Source: an uncultured Prevotellaceae bacterium (GTDB lineage Bacteria; Bacteroidota; Bacteroidia; Bacteroidales; Bacteroidaceae). Taken from it: a stretch of 50,799 nt of DNA. Position 1 is the first letter of the stretch; every line of letters starts with the position of its first letter. A program made the position numbers and the translations under genes. Below are positions 23,967 through 32,089 of the stretch, piece after piece. Location of the stretch: positions 1 through 50,799 of the forward strand of contig ONAG01000014.1 of NCBI GenBank assembly GCA_900315745.1, written 5' to 3'. The notes under the pieces are model-generated. The model worked only from the letters and a program-made list of their open reading frames with translations. It made no database searches and was not told where the DNA came from.

Positions 23967-25439
23967 TCAGGTACGGATAAGGTTGCGGCTGGCATCTATG
24001 CGGAGGAAAATGAATAGCAGGATGGTGAAACCCCATAACGAACTGCCGCCATAACTGAAGAATGGCAAGGGTATGCCTATCACAGGAGTGAGGCCAAGTA
24101 CCATGCCAACGTTTATGAAGACATGGAACAAGAATATGCTTAGCACACAATAGCCGTAAACTCTACCAAACTTGAAAGGTTGGCGCTCCGCCAGAACTAT
24201 AAGACGTAAAATCAAGGCAAGGAAAAGCAACAACACACCTGCCGAACCAAGAAATCCCTCTTCTTCACCAACAGTGCAAAAGATGAAGTCTGTATCTTGC
24301 TCCGGCACGAATTTCAATTTTGTCTGGGTTCCGTTGAGAAAGCCTTTGCCACGCAAACCGCCAGAACCTATGGCTATCTCGCTCTGGTGAACATTATAAC
24401 CCACTCCTTTTACATCGTCCTCCAAGCCAAGCAATACGTTGATGCGGTTGCGTTGGTAGTCTTCCATCACATTGTTGAGAACGATGCTTGCAGAATAGAA
24501 GAAGACTATGGAACCAAGCGAGAACATGGCAATGTACAAATAGTTGCTTACACGACTGCTCAGTCCTTGATATAAATAATAACCTATTAACGAAGCACAC
24601 ACTACCAACTGCACCCAGACTATGTCGAATGGTATCACATATTCTGAAAACAGAAGGAATATTATTGTTATGCATCCAATGATGCTGCCAAGACGCATGG
24701 CTTTCTGTTTGTCTTTGCAATATACGTACACCAATCCTGCTGAGAACAATTGGATAAGAAGCAATACCACAAACTTGCCCAAGGACGTAGGCGTGTCCCA
24801 AAGACTGACTTGCTCATAGCGTATGCCAACAACAAAATAAAGCACCAGAGCCACACCGGTGAAAAGGATGCTCCCTGGCATGCCTTCGCGATAGAACATC
24901 AGGAAAAAGGCAAAATAGACAAGTGCTGAGCCCGCCTCATGCTGCATGACAATACAGCCCATGGGTACCATGACGATGGCACACGACAACGCAAAGTCGC
25001 GCATACGGTGTATATTGTATCCGTATGAACTCATAAACTTGCTGATAGCCAATGCTGTGGCAAATTTTGCAAATTCTGCGGGCTGAAAGCGTATGGAGGG
25101 GGTTATCACAATCCACGACCGGGAACCTTTGATGCTCACAGGATTGAATATGGTGGCGAAAAGCAACAACACAAGAAGGGCGTAGATGACATAGGAGAAA
25201 GTGTCGTAGTAGCGGTCGTCGAGCATAAGGATGACAAATCCCAGGCAGATGGAAGTGCCTATCCACACCACCTGCATTCCTGAACGGGTGGAGAGACTCA
25301 AGATATCTGGCTCGTTGAACGAGTAGCTTGCACCACATACGCTCATCCAACCAAATGCCAGCAGAGCAACATAAATGGCTATTGTCCACCAATCAATCGA
25401 CTCCAGCACTCCAGATTGTTTACCTGTCCTTTGTTCCAT
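23967..25439 (-). CDS. rodA: Peptidoglycan glycosyltransferase RodA
   Basis: 490-residue SEDS-family polytopic membrane protein that polymerises glycan strands for cell elongation together with PBP2. Family motifs: RSWIVITPSIRFQPAEFAK (with the RfQPSE-like segment), MQHEAGSALVYFAFF (equivalent to the QpDlGtal motif), GLRGKGFLNGTQTKLKFVPE, QDTDFIFCTVGEEEGFLGS, and GLTPVIGIPLPFFSYGGSS near the C-terminus. The extracellular loop between the GLLG-like segment and the IDDM-like region is longer than in E. coli RodA. Its start overlaps the end of mrdA by 20 bp, indicating translational coupling. Last gene of the mre operon. Confidence 0.96.
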   Translation of the reverse strand: MEQRTGKQSGVLESIDWWTIAIYVALLAFGWMSVCGASYSFNEPDILSLSTRSGMQVVWIGTSICLGFVILMLDDRYYDTFSYVIYALLVLLLFATIFNPVSIKGSRSWIVITPSIRFQPAEFAKFATALAISKFMSSYGYNIHRMRDFALSCAIVMVPMGCIVMQHEAGSALVYFAFFLMFYREGMPGSILFTGVALVLYFVVGIRYEQVSLWDTPTSLGKFVVLLLIQLFSAGLVYVYCKDKQKAMRLGSIIGCITIIFLLFSEYVIPFDIVWVQLVVCASLIGYYLYQGLSSRVSNYLYIAMFSLGSIVFFYSASIVLNNVMEDYQRNRINVLLGLEDDVKGVGYNVHQSEIAIGSGGLRGKGFLNGTQTKLKFVPEQDTDFIFCTVGEEEGFLGSAGVLLLFLALILRLIVLAERQPFKFGRVYGYCVLSIFLFHVFINVGMVLGLTPVIGIPLPFFSYGGSSLWGFTILLFIFLRIDASRNLIRT

Positions 25440-27285
25440 ACTTCAAATGTTGGCTTTGTATCCTTTCTGCTTGCCGTTTTGAACCTTCCGACAGTCCACC
25501 TTTGATGTATTGCTCCATCATCAGCGAACCGATTGGCACACCGAGAGTGGCACCAAAACCACCGTTTTCCACATATACGCAGATGGCTATCTTGGGAGAA
25601 TTCATGGGGGCGAATCCCATGAACACGGAATGGTCGCGCCCTCGGTTTTGTGCAGTACCGGTTTTTCCACAAACTTCATAGTCGCGGCGGTTGGCACTGT
25701 GGCAAGTTCCACCTGTTACGGCACGGCGCATACCCCTGACAACCAAATCATAATAACGCGAATCGCCTACATCTGTATAGGCTTTAGTGTAATGTTTGTT
25801 CTTATATGTAGAATCGATGTCTTGGTCTTCAACGCCCTTTACCACATGAGGAGTGATGAACCAACCACGATTGGCTATCGTGGCACAAAGGTTGGCTATT
25901 TGTAGTGGTGTGAGGGTCACCTCGCCTTGGCCAATGGAAATGCTTATCACGCCCAAGGCGTTCCAGCCCCTATTGATGAAAGCCTTGTCGTAATATGAGG
26001 CATTGGGAATCATGCCGCGTTTCTCGCCAGGCAGGTCGATACCCAATGGATATCCAAATCCCATGGTCACCATGTAGTCGCGCCAAGTGTCCATGGCCTT
26101 TTGCAGTGTGCCGTATTTCTTGTTGGTGAGCATGTAATACAGACCCCAGCAGAAAAAGCCGTTGCATGATGTGCCAATGGCTGGTATTAGGGATAGTGGA
26201 GATGCGTGGCCGTGACATCCTACGCGCATTCCTCGCGTGACAAAACCGCGATGACATGGGTAGGTTGTGGCAGAGTCTATGATTTCCTCGGAAAGGAACG
26301 TCAGCGCCTGCCCTGGCTTGAAGGTGGAGCCCGGGGGGTATTGACCCATGATGGCACGGTTTAGAAGTGGCTTCAAGGGGTCTTTTGACATGGCTATGTG
26401 GTTCTTGCCGCGTTGTCGGCCAATCATCATGCGGGGGTCGTATGATGGGGCGGACACCAAGCAGAGCACCTCCCCCGTGGATGGCTCTATGGCAACAATG
26501 CTGCCGAGCTTCCCCTCCATTAGTTGCTCGCCCAGACGTTGAAGTTCTATGTCAATACCCAATGTAAGTGCCTTGCCAGGAATGGGGTGGGTGTCAAATT
26601 TCCCATCTTGGTAATTGCCTTGAATGCGCCCTTGGGCATCGCGGAGCAGGATTTGCACTCCTTTCGTGCCTCGAAGTTCCTTCTCGTAATATCGCTCCAC
26701 GCCTATCTTGCCAATGTAGTCACCTGGCTGATAATACTTGTCGTTGTCAATGTCGCTTTGCGACACCTCTGCCACATCACCGAGCAGAAGGGCGGCATTG
26801 GGGTATTCATATTGACGAATGCTGCGTCGTTGAATGTAAAAACCAGGGAATTTGTATATCTTTTCTTGGAACACACTGAACTCTTGATCAGAGAGCTGCG
26901 ACATGAAGAGCTGTTGGGTGAAACTGGAATAGCCAGGGTTTTTCGAGCGGTCTTGAATGTCTTGCATCCGCTTGATGTAGTATTCCTTGGTGATGTTGAG
27001 TGCCTTGCATAGTTCTGTCGTGTCAAGGCGTGAACGCTGTTCGTTTACTATCACCATGATGTCGTATGATGGTTGATTGTAAACAAGCAATTTCCCATTG
27101 CGGTCGGATATGATGCCACGTGAGGGGAATTCCACTTTTTTCAAGAATGCGTTGCTGTCGGCGTTGCGCTTGTAGTCATCACTCATGATTTGCAAAGTGA
27201 AAAGACGCACGATGTATATGGCCACTATGGCAATGGCCACTCCTCCAATGACATATTGTCGTTTTCCGAGTTCGTAGTCTTTCAT
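25420..27285 (-). CDS. mrdA: Penicillin-binding protein 2 (elongation-specific transpeptidase)
   Basis: 621-residue class B PBP that cross-links peptidoglycan during elongation with RodA as glycosyltransferase partner. One N-terminal TM helix (about 11-30) is followed by the dimerisation/pedestal domain (VEFPSRGIISDRNGKLLVYN). The transpeptidase has all three motifs: SxxK at Ser320-Lys323 (PPGSTFKPG), SxN at Ser373-Asn375 (SCN), and KTG at Lys541-Gly543 (CGKTGTAQN). The start ATG at 27285 is 48 bp after mreD. Overlaps rodA. Confidence 0.96.
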   Translation of the reverse strand: MKDYELGKRQYVIGGVAIAIVAIYIVRLFTLQIMSDDYKRNADSNAFLKKVEFPSRGIISDRNGKLLVYNQPSYDIMVIVNEQRSRLDTTELCKALNITKEYYIKRMQDIQDRSKNPGYSSFTQQLFMSQLSDQEFSVFQEKIYKFPGFYIQRRSIRQYEYPNAALLLGDVAEVSQSDIDNDKYYQPGDYIGKIGVERYYEKELRGTKGVQILLRDAQGRIQGNYQDGKFDTHPIPGKALTLGIDIELQRLGEQLMEGKLGSIVAIEPSTGEVLCLVSAPSYDPRMMIGRQRGKNHIAMSKDPLKPLLNRAIMGQYPPGSTFKPGQALTFLSEEIIDSATTYPCHRGFVTRGMRVGCHGHASPLSLIPAIGTSCNGFFCWGLYYMLTNKKYGTLQKAMDTWRDYMVTMGFGYPLGIDLPGEKRGMIPNASYYDKAFINRGWNALGVISISIGQGEVTLTPLQIANLCATIANRGWFITPHVVKGVEDQDIDSTYKNKHYTKAYTDVGDSRYYDLVVRGMRRAVTGGTCHSANRRDYEVCGKTGTAQNRGRDHSVFMGFAPMNSPKIAICVYVENGGFGATLGVPIGSLMMEQYIKGGLSEGSKRQAERIQSQHLKYGTKDR

Positions 27286-27333
27286 TTCATTCCCAATCAG
27301 TTGCGAACAGAACCACCCTAAAAGAGGAGGCTT

Positions 27334-27840
27334 TTAGTTCTTTTTGCGCTTCAAACTGTCGAAGGCAAGTATGAGCAATATGGTAATAATGGAACTGCCA
27401 ATTACACATGCAAGCCATTGAAGTATGTTGACAAAGCTGAACATTTCCAAAGTGTAGTAAGTCGTGCAGAAGATGGTGACAAGTACCAAGGTGTAATTGA
27501 TGAAGGGTTTCGTGCCGATTGTGGACATCGACGGGATGAGGTCGTCTTCACCCTCGCGTATCATGAACAAATCCAGCAAGTATGGTTGTGTCATAGCTGC
27601 CAAAGTCATGGCTGCCGCTGTCACACCAGGAGTGTTGGAAAATGTGTCGAGCAGCAGACCCAACGAAAATGCCCAAATCATCTTTGCCCATTTTGCCATC
27701 CCTTTTTTCATCGTTATAACGAAATAGATGTAAAACATGGGCATGGCACAGCCGAAGAGTTGGAAGTGATTGAGAACAAACACTTGGAGTGCCAATAGAG
27801 TGACAAAGAGCAGTGGTAGCCGTATCAGTTCGTAGTTCAT
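27334..27840 (-). CDS. mreD: Rod shape-determining protein MreD
   Basis: 168-residue, roughly five-helix membrane protein (FVTLLALQVFVLNHFQLFG, IWAFSLGLLLDTFSNTPGV, MAAMTQPYLLDLFMIREGED). Sequence conservation in MreD is low, but size, topology, the FxxGLLxDxFS-like stretch and position between mreC and mrdA make the call secure. Its start codon directly abuts the mreC stop at 27841. Confidence 0.92.
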   Translation of the reverse strand: MNYELIRLPLLFVTLLALQVFVLNHFQLFGCAMPMFYIYFVITMKKGMAKWAKMIWAFSLGLLLDTFSNTPGVTAAAMTLAAMTQPYLLDLFMIREGEDDLIPSMSTIGTKPFINYTLVLVTIFCTTYYTLEMFSFVNILQWLACVIGSSIITILLILAFDSLKRKKN

Positions 27841-28713
27841 CTACTGGTTTCTTTGATTCTTTAGCGAGTCTGTGGCCTGACGTAGCAGGTTTAGGCGTTC
27901 ATTCACGGCGGCATCATCAATGACGCAAACTTCGCGAAGATTGCCAAAATCGGTGGAGAGTTTGATTTCAAGCCTGTAGGATAGGCCATCCTCAGAGTCG
28001 TGAGAGTCTATTACGTGTCCGACAAGGACACCGGGAGGGAACAGCGACGAGTATCCACTGGTGACGATGGTGTCGCCTTTCTCAAATTGCGCATGGCGTG
28101 GAATGTCATCTACAAATGCAATGTCCGTGGCGCCACCTTTCCAATGCAGATACCCAAAATAGCCGTGCCCTTGTATGGTACAGCTGATGTTGGAGTGCAT
28201 GTTAAGCACTGGTATGACGATGGCATAATGCCTTGAAGCCTTGTAAACAACCCCTACCACTCCGTTGCCACAAGCCACACCCATGTCTTCGTGTACTCCG
28301 TTGTTGTAGCCCTTGTCGATCGTTATGAGATTGTCTGCCTTGTTGAGCGAATTGCCTATCACTTTGGCATTGATGAGTTTGTATTCGGCAAGTTGGGGTA
28401 TTGGCACGGAATCTACATGGGTGCTGTCGTGCCTTAAGCGCTCTTCTGCCAACAATTCTTTGGTCAACCATAGTTCGCGTTCCAGCATGAGATTTCTTTC
28501 GCTTAACTCCTGGTTGGTTGTGCCTTGGGACATATATGACCTCATCTTGGAGTCGTATTCAAGGCTCATGCCGGTCAGATAGTTGGCCGAGGTGAACCAT
28601 ACGCTGCCTTGATAGCTGTTGTATTGGAATATCAGCACAAGGCTAACCACCTCCAAGAGCACGAACACCAGCCAGTAGTTGTATTTCTTGAGAAATTCTA
28701 CCAGATTGCGCAT
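27841..28713 (-). CDS. mreC: Rod shape-determining protein MreC
   Basis: 290-residue bitopic protein. An N-terminal TM (about 13-32) is followed by a short coiled coil (QGTTNQELSERNLMLERELW) and two beta-barrel domains (VIGNSLNKADNLITIDKGYN, GVHEDMGVACGNGVVGVVYK, DIPRHAQFEKGDTIVTSGYS with SLFPPGVLVGHV). MreC links MreB filaments inside to PBP2 outside. It lies 10 bp after mreB and abuts mreD. Confidence 0.95.
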   Translation of the reverse strand: MRNLVEFLKKYNYWLVFVLLEVVSLVLIFQYNSYQGSVWFTSANYLTGMSLEYDSKMRSYMSQGTTNQELSERNLMLERELWLTKELLAEERLRHDSTHVDSVPIPQLAEYKLINAKVIGNSLNKADNLITIDKGYNNGVHEDMGVACGNGVVGVVYKASRHYAIVIPVLNMHSNISCTIQGHGYFGYLHWKGGATDIAFVDDIPRHAQFEKGDTIVTSGYSSLFPPGVLVGHVIDSHDSEDGLSYRLEIKLSTDFGNLREVCVIDDAAVNERLNLLRQATDSLKNQRNQ

Positions 28714-28723
28714 GTCGTGACCT

Positions 28724-29746
28724 TTATCTTATAAGGAAAGAGTATTTGTCAACGTTCTTCAAAGCCTTGCCGGCACCTTTTGCCACGCTATGCAGAGGGT
28801 CGTCTGCGATGTGGAACGGTATTTGAATCTTGTCGTACAAACGCTTGTCAAGACCTCGCAGCAATGCACCGCCACCAGTGAGATAGATGCCGTTGTGTAC
28901 GATATCGGCATACAGCTCTGGTGGAGTCTTTTCCAATGCGGCGAGAACGGCATTTTCTATCTTTGCCACTGTCTTGTCGATGCAGTGCGCTATTTCTTGG
29001 TAGCACACGGGCACTTCCATAGGCAGTGCGGTGATGCGGTTTGGACCATGTACGATGTAGTCTTCCGGGGCTTCATCACCCAAGTCGGTAAGTGCGGAAC
29101 CTACGTGTATCTTTATGCGCTCTGCCATTCGCTCACCCACCTTGAGGTTGTGCTGGCGGCTCATGTACTCTTGAATGTCGGCTGTTAGTTCGTCACCGGC
29201 TACACGGATGGAGTTGTTGGATACAATGCCGCCAAGAGAGATGACAGCTATCTCGGTGCTTCCGCCACCTATGTCAACAATCATGTTGCCTTCGGGTGCT
29301 TCAACGTCTATTCCGATGCCGATGGCTGCTGCCATGGGTTCGAATATCAAGTAAACGTCACGACCATCAGCATGTTCGGCGGAGTCGCGCACGGCGCGTA
29401 GCTCTACCTCGGTGGAGCCTGATGGAACACCAATTACCATTCTAAGCGATGGCGAGAAGAAACGACTTCCTGTATGCACCATCTTGATGAGCCCTCTCAT
29501 CATTTGCTCGCAAGCGGAAAAGTCGGCTATCACACCGTCGCGAAGTGGCCTGACGGTACGTATGTTGTCGTGTGTCTTTTCATACATCAACTTAGCTTTC
29601 TCGCCTACGGCCATTATCTTGTCTGTACGCTTGTCTATGGCAACGACCGATGGCTCGTCCACCACAATCTTGTCATCGCTGATGATGATGGTGTTGGCGG
29701 TGCCAAGGTCCATGGCTATTTCTCTTATGAATGAAAAAAATCCCAT
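28724..29746 (-). CDS. mreB: Rod shape-determining protein MreB
   Basis: 340-residue bacterial actin. Phosphate-1 motif AMDLGTANTII, phosphate-2 VDIGGGSTEIAVISLGGIV, adenosine motif ITGGGALLRGLDKRL (written LTGGGALLRGL in this protein), plus the amphipathic N-terminal MGFFSFIREI for membrane contact. Organises the elongation machinery encoded downstream (mreC, mreD, mrdA, rodA). It follows the purH-like gene by 74 bp with no terminator seen, so the two may share a transcript. Confidence 0.97.
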   Translation of the reverse strand: MGFFSFIREIAMDLGTANTIIISDDKIVVDEPSVVAIDKRTDKIMAVGEKAKLMYEKTHDNIRTVRPLRDGVIADFSACEQMMRGLIKMVHTGSRFFSPSLRMVIGVPSGSTEVELRAVRDSAEHADGRDVYLIFEPMAAAIGIGIDVEAPEGNMIVDIGGGSTEIAVISLGGIVSNNSIRVAGDELTADIQEYMSRQHNLKVGERMAERIKIHVGSALTDLGDEAPEDYIVHGPNRITALPMEVPVCYQEIAHCIDKTVAKIENAVLAALEKTPPELYADIVHNGIYLTGGGALLRGLDKRLYDKIQIPFHIADDPLHSVAKGAGKALKNVDKYSFLIR

Positions 29747-29820
29747 TTTTTAAGTGTTATCGAATCATTAGTGGATGTCTTGGATTGCAAGTGCGGCAGT
29801 GCTACCCTTGCATTTCTTGT

Positions 29821-30420
29821 TTATTCTTCTCCTGCAAACCATGAGTGTATGGCTGTGTCGTAATGGCTGCTTACGCCAAAGGCACGTGTTGCCAGCAGGC
29901 GGCGTTCTTCCAGACTGGTGGAAGGACCATTCTTGCGCAACATGTCCACCAATACGCTGTATTCGGCTTTGCTTGGGACGATGACAACGTCGTTGAAATT
30001 CTTGGCTGCTGCACGTATGAGGGATATTCCGCCTATGTCTATCTTCTCAATGATGTCTGCTGCTGATGCTCCACTTGCCACCGTATCCTCAAAGGGATAC
30101 AAATCTACCACCACAAGGTCTATTTCAGGAATTTCGTATGATTGCATCTGTTCGCGGTCGCCTTCGTTGTCACGACGACCAAGGATGCCGCCGAATACTT
30201 TTGGATGAAGGGTTTTCACCCTGCCGCCAAGGATGGATGGATATGTTGTCAGGCTCTCTACGGTCTGGCATTCATAACCCAGCGACTCGATGAATTGTTG
30301 TGTTCCTCCCGTTGAGAGGAATTTCACACCACCTGCGTGAAGTTCGGCAAGCAGCTCTTCCAGTCCGTCTTTATGGAATACAGAAATAAGTGCGGTTTTT
30401 ATTGTCTTGTTTTGTGTCAT
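29821..30420 (-). CDS. Stand-alone IMP cyclohydrolase domain (N-terminal half of PurH)
   Basis: 199-residue protein covering only the MGS-like IMP cyclohydrolase domain of PurH, which closes FAICAR to IMP in the last step of purine synthesis. Motifs are intact: ALISVFHKDGLEEL, LSTGGTQQFIESLGYE, YPSILGGRVKTLHPKVFGGI, VVDLYPFEDTV, EKIDIGGISLIRAAAKNFND. It ends SHYDTAIHSWFAGEE and a stop, exactly where bifunctional PurH proteins (about 500 residues) continue into the AICAR transformylase domain. No remnant of that domain is found in the 74 bp before mreB, so this is a clean single-domain gene and not a recent frameshift. AICAR transformylase must be encoded elsewhere. A TAACTTTG box lies just upstream. 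Confidence 0.92.
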   Translation of the reverse strand: MTQNKTIKTALISVFHKDGLEELLAELHAGGVKFLSTGGTQQFIESLGYECQTVESLTTYPSILGGRVKTLHPKVFGGILGRRDNEGDREQMQSYEIPEIDLVVVDLYPFEDTVASGASAADIIEKIDIGGISLIRAAAKNFNDVVIVPSKAEYSVLVDMLRKNGPSTSLEERRLLATRAFGVSSHYDTAIHSWFAGEE

Positions 30421-30445
30421 TTTACCTTAGTTTTGAATTAGGATG

Positions 30446-30453
30446 CAAAGTTA
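30446..30453 (-). promoter_or_regulatory. -7 box of the IMP cyclohydrolase-mre operon
   Basis: TAACTTTG on the minus strand, 25 nt before the ATG at 30420. The best TTG upstream (30479-30477) is at a wide 23-bp spacing. Confidence 0.6.
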
Positions 30454-30513
30454 CTAAAAAATGGGTTTATACATTGCAAGTTTATCACACTTTTTTATTT
30501 TTTCATTTGATTA

Positions 30514-30544
30514 TTTGATTTATGTTATTTTTATGTTAATTTTG
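30514..30544 (+). promoter_or_regulatory. Promoter of the PurN-B6 kinase fusion gene
   Basis: TTTG (30514-30517), 19-bp spacer, TAATTTTG (30537-30544). Predicted start near 30551, leaving a long leader of about 120 nt if translation begins at 30671, or 60 nt if at 30611. The very AT-rich 30421-30610 region also holds the divergent cyclohydrolase promoter. Confidence 0.75.
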
Positions 30545-30670
30545 CATCCCAAATGATTTTTGAGCATTTTCGAATGACCTGTTCAACCTCATTTTTACAA
30601 TATATGATAAATGGAGGTGAAATCTGTCACGGAAAGCTATTTTTCTTTATATAATGACACTTTGATAAGT

Positions 30671-32086
30671 ATGGGAAAAGTCAACGTTGCCGTTTTTGTT
30701 TCAGGCAGTGGAAGCAATTTTGAAAATATTGTAGAGTATTTCAAAGACTCTGATATTGTGAATGTTGCATTGATGGTTAGCAGCAGGTCAGATTGCTTGG
30801 CTATGGAGCGTGCTAAGCGTCTTGGCATTCCTGCGACAGTAGTTGGCAAAGCCGATTTATCGCGACGTGAAATAGTAGAGCCCATGCTTGTCAAGTATGG
30901 CATTCGCATGATTGTTCTTGCTGGTTTCCTGCCAATGGTTCCCGACTATCTGATAGACATGTTTCCAAGGCGAATAATCAACATACACCCAGCTTTGTTG
31001 CCGAAACATGGTGGTAAGGGAATGTGGGGGCATCATGTGCACGAGGCAGTGAAAGCTGCGGGGGACACGGAAACTGGCATTACCATTCACTATGTGACTC
31101 CTGTATGCGATGGTGGAGAGATTATTTCGCAATATGCCGTGAAATTGTCTCCAGATGATACCGTGGATGACATTGCAGCAAAAGGACATGTGCTGGAAAT
31201 GAGGCATTATCCACATGTCGTGGAGCAGGTGGCGAGACAGGTGGCACGTGAAGACCAAGCTGCCATATTGTCGAGAAAACAGATATTGCTAATCAATGAC
31301 ATGGCTGGTTATGGCAAGGTGGCAACTGCTGCCATGCTGCCCATACTGTCGTACATGGGACTCCCTGTGTATAATCTTCCTACTGCACTGGTTTCCAATA
31401 CTTTGGATTATGGGACATTTAATATTCTTGATACCACGGACTATATCACAGGGGTCTTCCCTGTATGGAAGAAATTGGGCTTTAGTTTCGATGCCATATC
31501 CACGGGATTTATCGCATCCGAGAGACAGGCTCGAATAGTGTCGGAGTATTGCAAGGAGCAAGCTGCCAATGGAACGGTGATTTTTGTGGACCCCATCATG
31601 GGTGATGAGGGTAAATTATATAATGGCGTAACCCCATCCACCATACGTAGCATGCTTGAAATGATATCAGTGGCTCATCTCATTTTCCCCAATTACACCG
31701 AGGCGTGTTATCTTTCTGGGATGGAATACAAGTTGGATGGTGTTTCGCAAGAGGAAGGGCGGATTATTATCGACAAGCTGAGGCAAGTAGGAGCAAAGTC
31801 GGTGGTTGTGACCAGCATGTTGGTGGATGGCAAGCATTGTGTGATGGGGTACAACCATGTAAAAGACGAGTATTTCAGCCTTGATTATACAGAGATTCCT
31901 GTTCATTTCCCCGGAACGGGTGACATTTTTTCAGCTGTATTGATAGGCCATCTCCTCAAGGAGGAGCCATTGGAGGCAAGCACTCGCAAGGCGATGGATG
32001 CCGTTGCAATGCTTATAGAACTCAACAAGCATAATGTTGACAAGAACAGGGGAATTCCATTGGAGAATTTCTTGAATGTCTTGTGA
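30671..32086 (+). CDS. Fusion of GAR transformylase (PurN) and pyridoxal/pyridoxamine kinase
   Basis: 471-residue two-domain protein. Residues 1-195 are phosphoribosylglycinamide formyltransferase: FVSGSGSNFENI at the phosphate site, LAGFLPMVPDYLI, catalytic Asn104 and His106 in INIHPALLPKHGGKGMWG, and Asp147 in CDGGEII, so the enzyme transferring formyl from 10-formyl-THF to GAR looks intact. Residues 203-471 are a ribokinase-fold vitamin-B6 kinase: ILLINDMAGYGKVATAAMLP, NLPTALVSNTLDYG, FVDPIMGDEGKLYNG, LIFPNYTEACYLSG and anion-hole/base motif GTGDIFSA (Asp418). A linker of under ten residues joins them. The frame opens at 30611 (20 extra residues), but MGKVNVAVFVSGSG at 30671 is the PurN-like start. 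It is convergent with the pseudouridine synthase gene, with only 3 bp between stops. Confidence 0.92.
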   Translation: MGKVNVAVFVSGSGSNFENIVEYFKDSDIVNVALMVSSRSDCLAMERAKRLGIPATVVGKADLSRREIVEPMLVKYGIRMIVLAGFLPMVPDYLIDMFPRRIINIHPALLPKHGGKGMWGHHVHEAVKAAGDTETGITIHYVTPVCDGGEIISQYAVKLSPDDTVDDIAAKGHVLEMRHYPHVVEQVARQVAREDQAAILSRKQILLINDMAGYGKVATAAMLPILSYMGLPVYNLPTALVSNTLDYGTFNILDTTDYITGVFPVWKKLGFSFDAISTGFIASERQARIVSEYCKEQAANGTVIFVDPIMGDEGKLYNGVTPSTIRSMLEMISVAHLIFPNYTEACYLSGMEYKLDGVSQEEGRIIIDKLRQVGAKSVVVTSMLVDGKHCVMGYNHVKDEYFSLDYTEIPVHFPGTGDIFSAVLIGHLLKEEPLEASTRKAMDAVAMLIELNKHNVDKNRGIPLENFLNVL

Positions 32087-32089
32087 TAG

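Noticed and set aside
30611-30670. Earlier start of the PurN fusion (20 extra residues)
   Set aside because: The extra residues do not resemble PurN N-termini, which begin a few residues before the SGSGSN phosphate loop; the ATG at 30671 fits. Not excluded.
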